The notes below the pieces were generated by a model. The model did not search any database and was not told the DNA's origin. It saw only the letters and a list, made by a program, of their open reading frames with translations. A stretch of 33,187 nucleotides of DNA, taken from positions 1-33,187 of the forward strand of contig JAEYXX010000150.1 in the NCBI GenBank assembly GCA_023431055.1. Reading direction: 5' to 3'. Both the position numbers and the translations under genes were made by a program. Positions 19,383 through 27,471 of this stretch are shown here, in pieces (the first letter of the stretch is position 1; every line of letters begins with the position of its first letter). This DNA comes from Pseudomonadota bacterium. GTDB lineage: Bacteria; Pseudomonadota; Gammaproteobacteria; Pseudomonadales; Pseudomonadaceae.

Positions 19383-19925
19383 TCAGCGAATAAAGCCTTT
19401 GCTGACCGCGCGAAACACCTCCGTCCCCGCTTGTTCCAGCCATTCGAACGCGACCATCTCGCGCGAGACGATCACCGCGCCTGCACGTTCCATCCGCGCC
19501 AGCCCCAGGGCCTTGTCGCGTGGCCGACGCGAGCCGACAGCTTCATCCACCACGAACACCTCACGTCCGGCCGCCAGCAGGCCGAGTACCGTCTGCAGCA
19601 CGCAGACGTGAGTTTCCGTACCGCAGACGATTAACTGCTGGCGCTCGCCACCCGGCAGATCGAACAGACCGGCGCCAGCGGTGGCCGAGAAATGAATCTT
19701 CTCGCGCAGACCTTCGCTCGGTAGCAACGCACGCAGGCCCGCCTCGGTCATCCCCAGCCCCTTGGGATACTGCTCGGTGGTGATCACCGGCACCTGCAGG
19801 CTCTGCGCCACCTGTACCAGCCAGGCGGCCTGCTCGACCACCGCCGCACCGCCGTCAATGGCCGGCAGCAACCGCTCCTGCAGGTCGATCACCAGCAGGG
19901 TGGAATCCTTCGCTCGCATCAGCAT
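19383..19925 (-). CDS. Isochorismatase-family cysteine hydrolase
   Basis: A 180-residue alpha/beta hydrolase of the isochorismatase/YcaC-like group. The catalytic triad can be placed at D14 (LLVIDLQERL), K76 (LREKIHFSA) and C108 (VCGTETHVCVL), with the usual cis-peptide-type GTETHVC turn. Family members act on isochorismate, nicotinamide or small amides; the true substrate is unknown. ATG 19925 begins two bases after the sbcC stop, and the Shine-Dalgarno GGAG overlaps the last sbcC codons, so translation is coupled to sbcC. The gene ends near the inverted repeat pair at 19295-19365. A link to DNA repair is not evident. Confidence 0.92.
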   Translation of the reverse strand: MLMRAKDSTLLVIDLQERLLPAIDGGAAVVEQAAWLVQVAQSLQVPVITTEQYPKGLGMTEAGLRALLPSEGLREKIHFSATAGAGLFDLPGGERQQLIVCGTETHVCVLQTVLGLLAAGREVFVVDEAVGSRRPRDKALGLARMERAGAVIVSREMVAFEWLEQAGTEVFRAVSKGFIR

Positions 19926-19927
19926 CG

Positions 19928-22900
19928 CTACGCTCCTTCCTTCACTGCAAAACGCGCGTCGAGACGGCTGTAGCCGAGGCCGACGCCCTTGTGTACCCGC
20001 AACTGCACGGGAATGCGCTCCTTCATCGCCTCGACGTGGCTGATCACACCAATGGTCTTGCCGCTGGCGTTGAGGTTGTCCAGGGCATCGAGCGCCACTT
20101 CCAGGGTTTCGCCATCGAGCGTGCCGAAACCTTCGTCGAGAAACAGCGAGTCGATGCTGGTCTTGTGGCTGACCAGGTCGGACAGCGCCAGGGCCAGTGC
20201 CAGGCTAACCAGGAAGCTCTCGCCCCCAGACAGCGTGCGGCAGTCGCGCGCCACGTCGGCCTGCCAGGTATCACAAACCTCCAGCTCCAGCTCGCCGCTG
20301 CTCTTGCGCGCCAACTGATAGCGCCCGTGCAGGCGCGTCAGTTGACGATTGGCCAGGTGAATCAGGTGATCGAGGGTCAGGCCCTGGGCGAACTTGCGGA
20401 ACTTGGCGCCATCGGCCGAACCGATCAGGCCATTGAGTTGCTGCCACAGGCGCTGCTCGCTCTCCTGCGCGGCAATCTCGGCAAACAGTGCCTGCTGGCT
20501 GCTGCGCCGCGCCTCGTCGGCATGCAATTGTACGCGCAGCTCGCCCTGACGCTGACTCAGCTCGCGCAGTTCCAGTTGCAACGCCTGCAGCTGCTCGTCC
20601 AGCTGAGCCAGGGTCAGCTCGGTCTGCACAGCCGTATTCAATCGCTGCAGTTGCGCGTCGGCGGCGGCCAGCAGCGTCGTGGCCTCGGTGAGAGCCTGCT
20701 GCAGACGGGCCTGCATATTCGTCAGACGCTCGCGCTCATCCTCATCCAGTAGCGCGGCTAGAAACGCCGGCTGATCGCTGAAGGGGCTGGACGCCAGCGC
20801 CTGCTGCCAGCGCTGTTCGGTTTCGCTCAGGCGCTGTTGCAGTTGCTGGAGCAGGCTCTGCTGACTGTGCTGCCGACCACGCAAGGCATCGCTTTCACGC
20901 TGCGCGCTGGCCAGGCTGTCGATGGCACCTTGCAGGGCCTGCTCGGGTTGCGCCACGGGCTCGGGCTCGATCAGAGCCTGCGCCTGTTCGCCCTGCCAGC
21001 GCTGCTGCCAGTGTTCGGCCTGTGCTTCGGCTTGTGCAAGCAGCCGCTGCACCTCGCGCTGCTGCTCCTGCAGCTGCTGATCCCGTGCCTGAGCCTGCTG
21101 CCAGGCATGCCAGGCGTCTTCCTGCTCGGCCAGCCAGGTGCCGGCGGCCTGCGGCAACTCTGCAGCGAAGCCATCGAGGCTGGCCAGCAAGGCCTGCTCG
21201 TGGCGCTGCAGCTCGTGCTCCAGGCGCTGCAGGTGCTCGCGCTGTTCGCGCTGGCGCGCCAGCAAATTGTCCTCATCGCGCGCCAGCAGCGCCTGGCGCT
21301 GCTGCATATCGGCCTGGGCTCGCTCGGCTACTTCACGCGCGTTGCGCGCCTGCGCCAGCTGCGCCTGCCGGGTCTCGACAGCCGCGAGCCGATCCTGCAA
21401 CTGGGCCAGGCTCTGTTCGTGTTCCCGCTGCAGCTGACGCAACGCGTTGCCATCAGCGATCTGCCAGTTCTGCTCGGCCAGGTGCTGCTGCCACTGTGCG
21501 CTCTGCTGGGTAGACTGCAACTGCGCCTGTTCCAATTGCTGCTGTAGCTGGACAATCTGCGTGGCCAGGCGGGTCAGTTCGTCGCGCAGGGCGGCGCCCT
21601 GGTTTTCCAGCTGCGCCAGCTCGCCGCGACACTCCTCCAGCGCCTGGCGCGTGGCGGAGACGTTGAGGGCCTGGTACTGGCTGACCGCCGGATGCTCGTG
21701 CGAGCCGCACAGCGGGCAGGCTTCCCCCGGCTGCAGCTGGGCGCGGTAGGCCTCCAGGTCCTGGATACGCTGCTCCTGCTCCAGCAGCTTTTGCTTGTCG
21801 GCAACCTGCTGCTTGAACACCTTGTAACGCTCGCGCAGGCCGGTGATTTCATCGTTCTTGGCGGCGTGCTGCGTTTGCAGCTGCGCCAGGTGCGGGGTTA
21901 GCTCGGCGATCTGTTCGGCCGTCTGCTCACGACTCTGGGCTAGCTGTTCCAGACGGTCCAGCGCCCTTCCCTGCATTTGCAGCTGCTGCCAGCGTTGACG
22001 CAGTCCGGCCTCATCGCCCTCTCCGAGCAAAGCCTGCAGCTCGCTCTGCTGCCTGGCTTCAACGGCTTGTGCCTGCTGCAAACGCTCCGTGGCGTCAGTC
22101 AGTTGTGCACCGAGCTGATCTCGCTCATGTCGCAGAGCAGCGAGCTGCCCACACTCCTGTGCCATGCGCGCCTGGAGCGCCTGTTGTTCGTCGCGTAGTT
22201 GCCCACGCTGCTCGAACTGCAAGCGCCAGCCCCCCAGCAGCTCGCCCAGTCGAGCGCGTTGCGGGGCAGCGCTCAGTAGCGCTTGCAACGCTTCACGCTG
22301 CTCGGCCAACTGCTGCTGTTCACGTTGTCGCTGACTGAGGCATTGATGGGCATAGCGGCTGGCCAGCCAGAGTTGCAGGCGTTCGCGCTCACCGCTTTGG
22401 CCTTGCTGCGCCTGCAGGTCGTCCAGCGCCTGCTGCGCCTGTTGCCGATCCTCCCGCACCTGCTGCCAGCTCTGGTACAGCGGCTGCAGGCGGGCAGCCG
22501 GCTCACTGGCGGCCAGGCGTTGCAAATCATCGGCTGCTTGGTTGCGCGCCTGCTGTGCCTGCCCCAGCGCCTGCTGTGCCTGCTCGCGTTGCTGTTCGGC
22601 CTGTTGCAACGCTTCACGCCAGCGGCGCTGGCTTTGCAGAGCCTGCTGCCGAGTCAGCAGCGGCGTCTCTTCCTGGCTCAGACGCTGATGCTCGGCCTGC
22701 AGTTCGGCGCGCTGCGTCTCGTCCAGCAACTCCATGCCCTGGGCGCGGCTTTTCAGCAGACCCAACGCCTGCTCGGCCGCCTTGGTGCGCTCATAGACCT
22801 GCTGGGAAATCTGCCCGTACACCTCGGTGCCGGTGAGCTCCTCCAGCAGTTCGGCGCGCTGGTTGGCGTTGGCTTCAAGAAATGCCGCAAAGCCGCCCTG

Positions 22901-23359
22901 AGCCAGCAGCATGGATTTGGTGAAACGCTCGAAGTCGAGGCCTGTAATCTCAGTGACTAGAGCAACTTTCTCGCGCTTGTGTATGGTCAGGATCTCACCA
23001 TCCAAGCGCGCCAACTCACATTTTGGCTCTTGTAGCTCGCCCTCAATACGATCACGGGCACGCCGCTGGCTCCAGAAGGCGCGATAGCCCTGCCCCTTGA
23101 CCTCGAATTCGACCTCGGCCAGGCAGTCGGCGGTATGCCGGGTCATCAGTTCATTGCTGCCTTTAGCAACACTGCTCATGCGTGGCGTGCGGTGATACAG
23201 GGCCAGGCAGATGGCGTCGAGCAGCGTGGTCTTGCCCGCGCCGGTCGGCCCGGTGATGGCGAACAGGCCGCTGCCGGCGAAGGGTTCGGCAGCGAAGTCG
23301 ATCTTCCATTCGCCCTTGAGCGAGTTGAGGTTCTTGAGGCGCAGGCTGAGGATTTTCAT
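19928..23359 (-). CDS. sbcC: Exonuclease SbcCD ATPase subunit SbcC
   Basis: A 1143-residue SMC/Rad50-like ATPase. Walker A is GPTGAGKTT at 37-45. A long Gln/Glu/Leu-rich coiled coil flanks the zinc hook CPLC at 548-551. The ABC signature LSGGES is at 1043-1048 and Walker B SLFLDEGFGTLD ends near 1082 (D1075, E1076). With SbcD it opens and degrades hairpin and protein-capped DNA ends. It is longer than E. coli SbcC (about 1048) and the coiled coil is extremely Gln-rich, as in pseudomonads. sbcD lies upstream on the same strand but is separated by three genes. A 58-base gap separates it from the lipoprotein gene. Confidence 0.97.
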   Translation of the reverse strand: MKILSLRLKNLNSLKGEWKIDFAAEPFAGSGLFAITGPTGAGKTTLLDAICLALYHRTPRMSSVAKGSNELMTRHTADCLAEVEFEVKGQGYRAFWSQRRARDRIEGELQEPKCELARLDGEILTIHKREKVALVTEITGLDFERFTKSMLLAQGGFAAFLEANANQRAELLEELTGTEVYGQISQQVYERTKAAEQALGLLKSRAQGMELLDETQRAELQAEHQRLSQEETPLLTRQQALQSQRRWREALQQAEQQREQAQQALGQAQQARNQAADDLQRLAASEPAARLQPLYQSWQQVREDRQQAQQALDDLQAQQGQSGERERLQLWLASRYAHQCLSQRQREQQQLAEQREALQALLSAAPQRARLGELLGGWRLQFEQRGQLRDEQQALQARMAQECGQLAALRHERDQLGAQLTDATERLQQAQAVEARQQSELQALLGEGDEAGLRQRWQQLQMQGRALDRLEQLAQSREQTAEQIAELTPHLAQLQTQHAAKNDEITGLRERYKVFKQQVADKQKLLEQEQRIQDLEAYRAQLQPGEACPLCGSHEHPAVSQYQALNVSATRQALEECRGELAQLENQGAALRDELTRLATQIVQLQQQLEQAQLQSTQQSAQWQQHLAEQNWQIADGNALRQLQREHEQSLAQLQDRLAAVETRQAQLAQARNAREVAERAQADMQQRQALLARDEDNLLARQREQREHLQRLEHELQRHEQALLASLDGFAAELPQAAGTWLAEQEDAWHAWQQAQARDQQLQEQQREVQRLLAQAEAQAEHWQQRWQGEQAQALIEPEPVAQPEQALQGAIDSLASAQRESDALRGRQHSQQSLLQQLQQRLSETEQRWQQALASSPFSDQPAFLAALLDEDERERLTNMQARLQQALTEATTLLAAADAQLQRLNTAVQTELTLAQLDEQLQALQLELRELSQRQGELRVQLHADEARRSSQQALFAEIAAQESEQRLWQQLNGLIGSADGAKFRKFAQGLTLDHLIHLANRQLTRLHGRYQLARKSSGELELEVCDTWQADVARDCRTLSGGESFLVSLALALALSDLVSHKTSIDSLFLDEGFGTLDGETLEVALDALDNLNASGKTIGVISHVEAMKERIPVQLRVHKGVGLGYSRLDARFAVKEGA

Positions 23360-23417
23360 GCACAGTTCGTAAGCCGTTGAAGGCCTTCATTCTGGCATAT
23401 CCGCACCAGGTAACGGC

Positions 23418-23783
23418 TCAATCGCGGCAGTAGCCCTCACCGCTACGCACGGTCAGGCAATTCTGTTTATCCAGCAGCCACTTCATGCCGGTGGCCTCAC
23501 CGTCGGTGGCAGTGATGGTTTCGACTACACCATCGCGAACGAAGACGATCTTCGCCCCCTGCGCGCGTCCGACAAAGCGCCGCGGGCCATCGAGGTTGGC
23601 GATGGTCAGGCGGTAATCGGCAGGCGTGCCGCTGATATCCAGGTAAGTACCCTCTGGCCCGTTCCAGCGGCCCAGCCATTGCTCGGTCAGCTTGGCGTCC
23701 TGCTCGCTGGAGGTTCTGGCGCAGCCAGTGAACAGCAGGGAAATGGCCGCAGCCGCGAGCAGAAAATGTGCAGTTCGTTGCAT
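23418..23783 (-). CDS. Small predicted lipoprotein
   Basis: A 121-residue protein with a lipoprotein signal: MQRTAHFLLAAAAISLLFTGC, in which the lipobox LFTGC puts the lipidated Cys at about residue 21. The mature part is short and beta-rich (WLGRWNGPEGTYLDISG, YRLTIANLDGPRRFVGRAQG), like small lipocalin-type or META-like folds, and it ends with two cysteines (QNCLTVRSGEGYC) that may pair. The start ATG 23783 has GGAGA five bases upstream; an in-frame GTG at 23795 would swallow that site. The function is unknown. It sits between the diguanylate cyclase and sbcC genes. Confidence 0.8.
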   Translation of the reverse strand: MQRTAHFLLAAAAISLLFTGCARTSSEQDAKLTEQWLGRWNGPEGTYLDISGTPADYRLTIANLDGPRRFVGRAQGAKIVFVRDGVVETITATDGEATGMKWLLDKQNCLTVRSGEGYCRD

Positions 23784-23852
23784 GAGAATCTCCACGACAT
23801 TGGGGGGCAGCGATTTCGACCCGCGCGGCTCATGGCCGGTTCAGGCCTGTTT

Positions 23853-25013
23853 TTAAAGTATCTCAATGCGGTCGCGGCCATTGGCCTTGGCCCGGTACAT
23901 GGCCTGATCCGCACGTTCCATAAGGCTGTCGAGGCTTTCACCGGGACGGTACTCGGCGATACCGAAACTAGCGCTCTTGCGCTCCACGCGGTCGAACGAA
24001 AAGCCGTTTATACGCTTCTGTAACGCCTGCACGGCCCGCTCCGCGTGCTCCACATCGGTCTCTGGAAGGACGATGAGAAACTCCTCACCACCGAGTCGGC
24101 CGACCTTGTCCACCACGCGCACACCGTCGCGCAGCAACCCGGCGAACTGACGCAACACCCTGTCCCCGATCGCATGACCGTGCGTGTCGTTGACCGTCTT
24201 GAAGTGGTCGATATCGATCAGCACCACCGAGAATGGCGTGCCGTAACGGTTGGCCCGTGCGGCTTCTTCGACGAGAAAGTGCAGGGTACGCGCGCGATTC
24301 CACAACCCGGTCAGGCTGTCGATGCTGGCACCCAGGACCAGGCTGTCCTGATGCAGGAACATACGCTTGTGTGCATTTTCCAGCAGAAATGCGCTGAGCA
24401 GGCCGAAGGAGAACGAGGCGAGAATCCAGATCAGGTGCAGGCGCTGCATGCCCGGCTGCAGCGAGTCGCCAAGGGTGACGAGGACAATCACCAGCACCGA
24501 GGCAGATGCCGTTGCCAAGGCCTGACGCAGGGTAAGCCCGGAAACGGCGAAGGTCCACATCAGGTTGAGGTAGATCTCCGGTGCGTAATGGACGAACAGC
24601 GGTGTGCCGTAATTGAAATAGAGATTGGCTGCCGCCGTACACACGGGCGCCACCATGAGGATGGCGAACATGGTGCGCTGGCGGCTCGGCTGAAAACTCA
24701 ACAACCCAACTGCCAGCAGCGCTCCGGGCACCATCAGCCCATGCACGATGAAACGAGCCCATACCTGCTCGCTCGCCAGGTTCTGCTCGATGGCGGCATA
24801 GATCAGGTACAGCGCCATCGTCAGGAATGCAACGTAGCGAATCTGCGGAATCTTCGCCTGCAGGTACCAACTGACGAACGCCTGCCGAGTCGTCTCGGGT
24901 AGCCCGTGCAGCGGGTTCAGCGCACGTATCAAGGAATTCAACAACGGCAACTTCGCACCTCTGCCAAATGGCCACTTCCCAAGCATAGAAGGCCTGCGCT
25001 TGATGAGCGCCAT
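23853..25013 (-). CDS. Membrane diguanylate cyclase (GGDEF)
   Basis: A 386-residue protein (from ATG 25013). The N-terminal half has about six hydrophobic segments (residues about 60-215), a membrane sensor without a recognised name. The GGDEF domain follows: DSLTGLWNRARTL, VVLIDIDHFKTVNDTHGHAIGD, and the active-site GGEEF at 308-312. The inhibitory RxxD I-site (RVVD) lies exactly five residues before it, so an active, feedback-controlled c-di-GMP synthase is expected. No EAL domain is present. The frame is open to 25106, overlapping the GNAT gene; 25013 is preferred, though 24986 is also possible. Confidence 0.9.
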   Translation of the reverse strand: MALIKRRPSMLGKWPFGRGAKLPLLNSLIRALNPLHGLPETTRQAFVSWYLQAKIPQIRYVAFLTMALYLIYAAIEQNLASEQVWARFIVHGLMVPGALLAVGLLSFQPSRQRTMFAILMVAPVCTAAANLYFNYGTPLFVHYAPEIYLNLMWTFAVSGLTLRQALATASASVLVIVLVTLGDSLQPGMQRLHLIWILASFSFGLLSAFLLENAHKRMFLHQDSLVLGASIDSLTGLWNRARTLHFLVEEAARANRYGTPFSVVLIDIDHFKTVNDTHGHAIGDRVLRQFAGLLRDGVRVVDKVGRLGGEEFLIVLPETDVEHAERAVQALQKRINGFSFDRVERKSASFGIAEYRPGESLDSLMERADQAMYRAKANGRDRIEIL

Positions 25014-25087
25014 ATCTTCAGGCGCCAGCCCCGGGCAGACGAAAGCCAGTGCTACTGTCTTACCGACGCGCTGCCAGGACAAAAGAG

Positions 25088-25600
25088 TTACAGGTCGATG
25101 CGGCAAACATAGCGAACTTCCTGAAGCAGCCGACCACCCAGCTCGAACTGGCGCGCGGGTACGTCATCGGCCACGAAACCAGCGGCCCGGTAGAGGCCAA
25201 TGGCCCGCTCGTTCTCCGGCAATACCCACAGACTGCAGGTGCTGTAGCCCCGCGCAGAGAGAATGTCTCGCGTCTGCTGCCACAATCGGCGACCAATCCC
25301 GGAAGACCAGTTGACCGGGGCGATGTATATGGCCCACACCTCTGCCTGGAAGGGCTTTGCATCCGGGTCCCTGCAAGCCCCGAAGGCCACCCAGCCGAGA
25401 ACGGTGCTGCCAGCCTTGGCAACAAGCAGCTCCGGCTGGCCGGATTCGACAGCAGCCCGCCACCTGGCCTCCCGCTGTTCGACAGACAGAGTCGATAGAG
25501 AACCTGCCGGAAGGATTCGCGCGTAAGCCGCGCGCCAGGCATCGACCTGTATCTCGGCTATTGCACGCACGTCGGCAAGCGTGGCGCGAACGATGTTCAT
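25088..25600 (-). CDS. GNAT family N-acetyltransferase
   Basis: A 170-residue GCN5-related acetyltransferase. The N-terminal strand-helix (MNIVRATLADVRAIAEIQVDAWR) and motif A are present: EVWAIYIAPVNWSSGIGRRLW, in which the acetyl-CoA pyrophosphate loop is degenerate (usually Q/RxxGxG/A, here WSSGIG). Motif B follows: LWVLPENERAIGLYRAAGFVAD. The substrate (protein, amino acid or drug) cannot be told. It starts at ATG 25600, 112 bases after the sbcD stop, with the diguanylate cyclase gene next in line. Its place between sbcD and sbcC looks like an insertion into an ancestral sbcDC pair. Confidence 0.92.
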   Translation of the reverse strand: MNIVRATLADVRAIAEIQVDAWRAAYARILPAGSLSTLSVEQREARWRAAVESGQPELLVAKAGSTVLGWVAFGACRDPDAKPFQAEVWAIYIAPVNWSSGIGRRLWQQTRDILSARGYSTCSLWVLPENERAIGLYRAAGFVADDVPARQFELGGRLLQEVRYVCRIDL

Positions 25601-25712
25601 TGGTCTCCCTGGACAGTGATTGAGCGCGTTGCCGATCCGCTAGCATCGCGGACACCTGTTCCGCGCATGGCCAGATAACGTGAAACCTGACCACGGCGAT
25701 TCGTAAGAGCAG

Positions 25713-26933
25713 CTAGCCCTGCGGCAAGGCTTCCATCACCTGGCGATAAAGCGCCTGCAAGCGCTGGGTATCGCCTTGATCCAGCGTTTCCTGCTGCAGG
25801 CGGCGAGCGAAGACGTCCTCGACCGACAGTTCATCCAGCGTCTCTCGCGCTTCACTGGCCAGGCTGGCTGCCGCATTGCCACGCTCGCGGCGGATACGCA
25901 GCACCTCCACGGGATGCCCTTCGCACAGGGCATTGATCCGGCTTTGCAGGTCGCTCAGGTAGTCGTCGGTACTCACTTGCACTTCCAGCCACACGGGCCG
26001 CTCGGCTGTGCCCTGTGCAGCTGCCTCGGTGATGGAGCCTGCCAACTCCTTGAGCGAGCCGCGCAGGCTGGCCATAGGCTGGAACACCGGCACGGGCAGT
26101 GGCGTGATCGACTGCAGGGTGGCAGCACCAAAGTCCAGCAGCAGGACTTCCTTTTGCTGGCGCGCCTCGTCGAAGGACAGGGCAATCGGTGAGCCGCTAT
26201 AGCGGATGTGCTCCAGGCCACCGACCTTCTGCGGGCGGTGAATATGGCCAAGGGCGATGTAGTCGGCCGGAGGGAAAGCGCTGGTGGGGAAGGCCTCCAG
26301 GCTGCCGACGTAGATTTCCCGCACCGATTCGCTGGCGCTGGCGCCCACCGTGGTGAGGTGGCCGGTGGCGATGATCGGCAGCGCCGAATCAAGCGCCTCG
26401 CGCTGGCTCAGGGCCAGCTGGTACAAGGCCTGATAATGCTCGGCGATGGCCTGCTGCAGCGAGAGCTGTTTGTCCTGCGCACTCTGACCGGCCTGACTGG
26501 TCATGACCTCGCGCGGGCGAACGAAGGGAATGGCGCAAAGAATTGCGCCCGGCTGACCAGTGCGATCACGCAGCACCAGCACCTGTTCGGCCGGATCGAG
26601 CCCCACACCCGGCACCACCTGGGTCCCCAGTTGCGCCAGCAGGCTGCGGCTTTCACCGAGCATGGCCGGCGAGTCGTGGTTGCCGCCGAGGACCACAAGT
26701 GCGCAGCCGGCATCGCGCAGGTCGACGACCAGACGGTAGTACTGTTCACGGGCATAGCTGGGCGGTGACCCGGTATCGAACACGTCGCCGGCGATCAGCA
26801 GCACGTCCACTTCATGCGTGCGCACCTGCTCCAGCAACCAGGCGCAGAAGGCCTGGTGCTCGGCCTGACGGGTCTTGCCCATGAAATGCTGGCCCAGGTG
26901 CCAGTCGGAGGTGTGCAGGATGCGCAGGCTCAT
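25713..26933 (-). CDS. sbcD: Exonuclease SbcCD nuclease subunit SbcD
   Basis: A 406-residue Mre11-like phosphoesterase. The metal-binding motifs follow in order: TSDWHLGQ (D10, H12), GDVFDTG, GGNHDSP, ATGHLTT and GHIHRPQ, then the capping and SbcC-binding C-terminal region. With SbcC it forms an ATP-dependent Mn2+ nuclease for hairpins and blocked ends. ATG 26933 overlaps the TGA of the upstream Lrp-type gene (ATGA, 4 nt), so its translation is coupled to that regulator. The frame continues upstream through the Lrp gene in another phase, but family similarity starts at MSLRILHTSDWH. Confidence 0.97.
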   Translation of the reverse strand: MSLRILHTSDWHLGQHFMGKTRQAEHQAFCAWLLEQVRTHEVDVLLIAGDVFDTGSPPSYAREQYYRLVVDLRDAGCALVVLGGNHDSPAMLGESRSLLAQLGTQVVPGVGLDPAEQVLVLRDRTGQPGAILCAIPFVRPREVMTSQAGQSAQDKQLSLQQAIAEHYQALYQLALSQREALDSALPIIATGHLTTVGASASESVREIYVGSLEAFPTSAFPPADYIALGHIHRPQKVGGLEHIRYSGSPIALSFDEARQQKEVLLLDFGAATLQSITPLPVPVFQPMASLRGSLKELAGSITEAAAQGTAERPVWLEVQVSTDDYLSDLQSRINALCEGHPVEVLRIRRERGNAAASLASEARETLDELSVEDVFARRLQQETLDQGDTQRLQALYRQVMEALPQG

Positions 26934-27349
26934 AGCGGCCAGTCCTGCACGACGATATGGGTCTTGACCCGCTGCATCTGCGGGAAGGCTTCGATGGCCG
27001 CGCGCACTTCGCTCAGGCGCGCCATACTCGGTGCCTCGACCAGCACCAGCATATCGGTCTCGCCACTGATGCCGCTGCAATGGCGGATTTCCGGATATTC
27101 GCGCATACGCTCGACGTAATCCTGGCAACGAGCGTTCTGGTAGAAAAGCTCCAGGTAAGCCCTGACCCCACCTTCGCCCGGCACCGCGACTTCAGCGTGA
27201 TAGCCACGAATCACCCCGCTGCTCTCCAGATAGCGAATCCGCTCGCTGACCGCCGAACGTGACAGATTCACCTCACGCGCGATCTGGCTGACGGAGGTGC
27301 GCGCATCGCTGCGCAGCAGGGCGAGGATCTGGCGATCGAACTTGTCCAC
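26930..27349 (-). CDS. Lrp/AsnC-family transcriptional regulator
   Basis: A 139-residue regulator, a little shorter than the usual 150-160. The N-terminal winged HTH reads VDKFDRQILALLRSDARTSVSQIAREVNLSRSAVSERIRYLESSGVI. A C-terminal RAM/ligand-binding domain follows (AYLELFY, GISGETDMLVLVEA, KTHIVVQ). The start is GTG 27349, preceded by GAGAAG; the open frame to 27421 begins with TTG and lacks family similarity. It is divergent from a yjeH-like amino acid exporter, the common arrangement for an Lrp-type regulator sensing an amino acid and controlling its exporter. It overlaps sbcD by 4 nt. Confidence 0.92.
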   Translation of the reverse strand: MDKFDRQILALLRSDARTSVSQIAREVNLSRSAVSERIRYLESSGVIRGYHAEVAVPGEGGVRAYLELFYQNARCQDYVERMREYPEIRHCSGISGETDMLVLVEAPSMARLSEVRAAIEAFPQMQRVKTHIVVQDWPL

Positions 27350-27385
27350 GGGGCTTCTCGGGCGGCAATCAGTTTGACGGGGAAA

Positions 27386-27402
27386 ACCGCCATTTCGTCG
27401 GT
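27386..27402. promoter_or_regulatory. Candidate Lrp-type operator
   Basis: ACCGCC-ATTTC-GTCGGT is an imperfect dyad (5 of 6 arm positions), flanked by A-rich bases on both sides, in the 122-bp region between the divergent lrp-type and yjeH-like genes. A second small dyad TACC-N5-GGTA lies at 27435-27447. The placement suits autoregulation plus control of the exporter; binding is inferred only. Confidence 0.35.
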
Positions 27403-27471
27403 AAAAGGCGACAGCCTGCAAGCGGCCGGCGCTCTACCATGGCGGTATCGCAAAAAGGATGAGCATACCCC

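Noticed and set aside
19158..19443. Small minus-strand frames encoding 'VPAFAGMT' and 'FPRRRESR' type peptides
   Set aside because: These are well-known spurious translations of GC-rich palindromic repeats, here the inverted pair at 19295-19365.
20837..21547. Leu/Gln-rich plus-strand frames opposite the SbcC coiled coil
   Set aside because: They arise from the repetitive Gln/Leu/Ala codons of the coiled coil read in reverse and show no independent signals.
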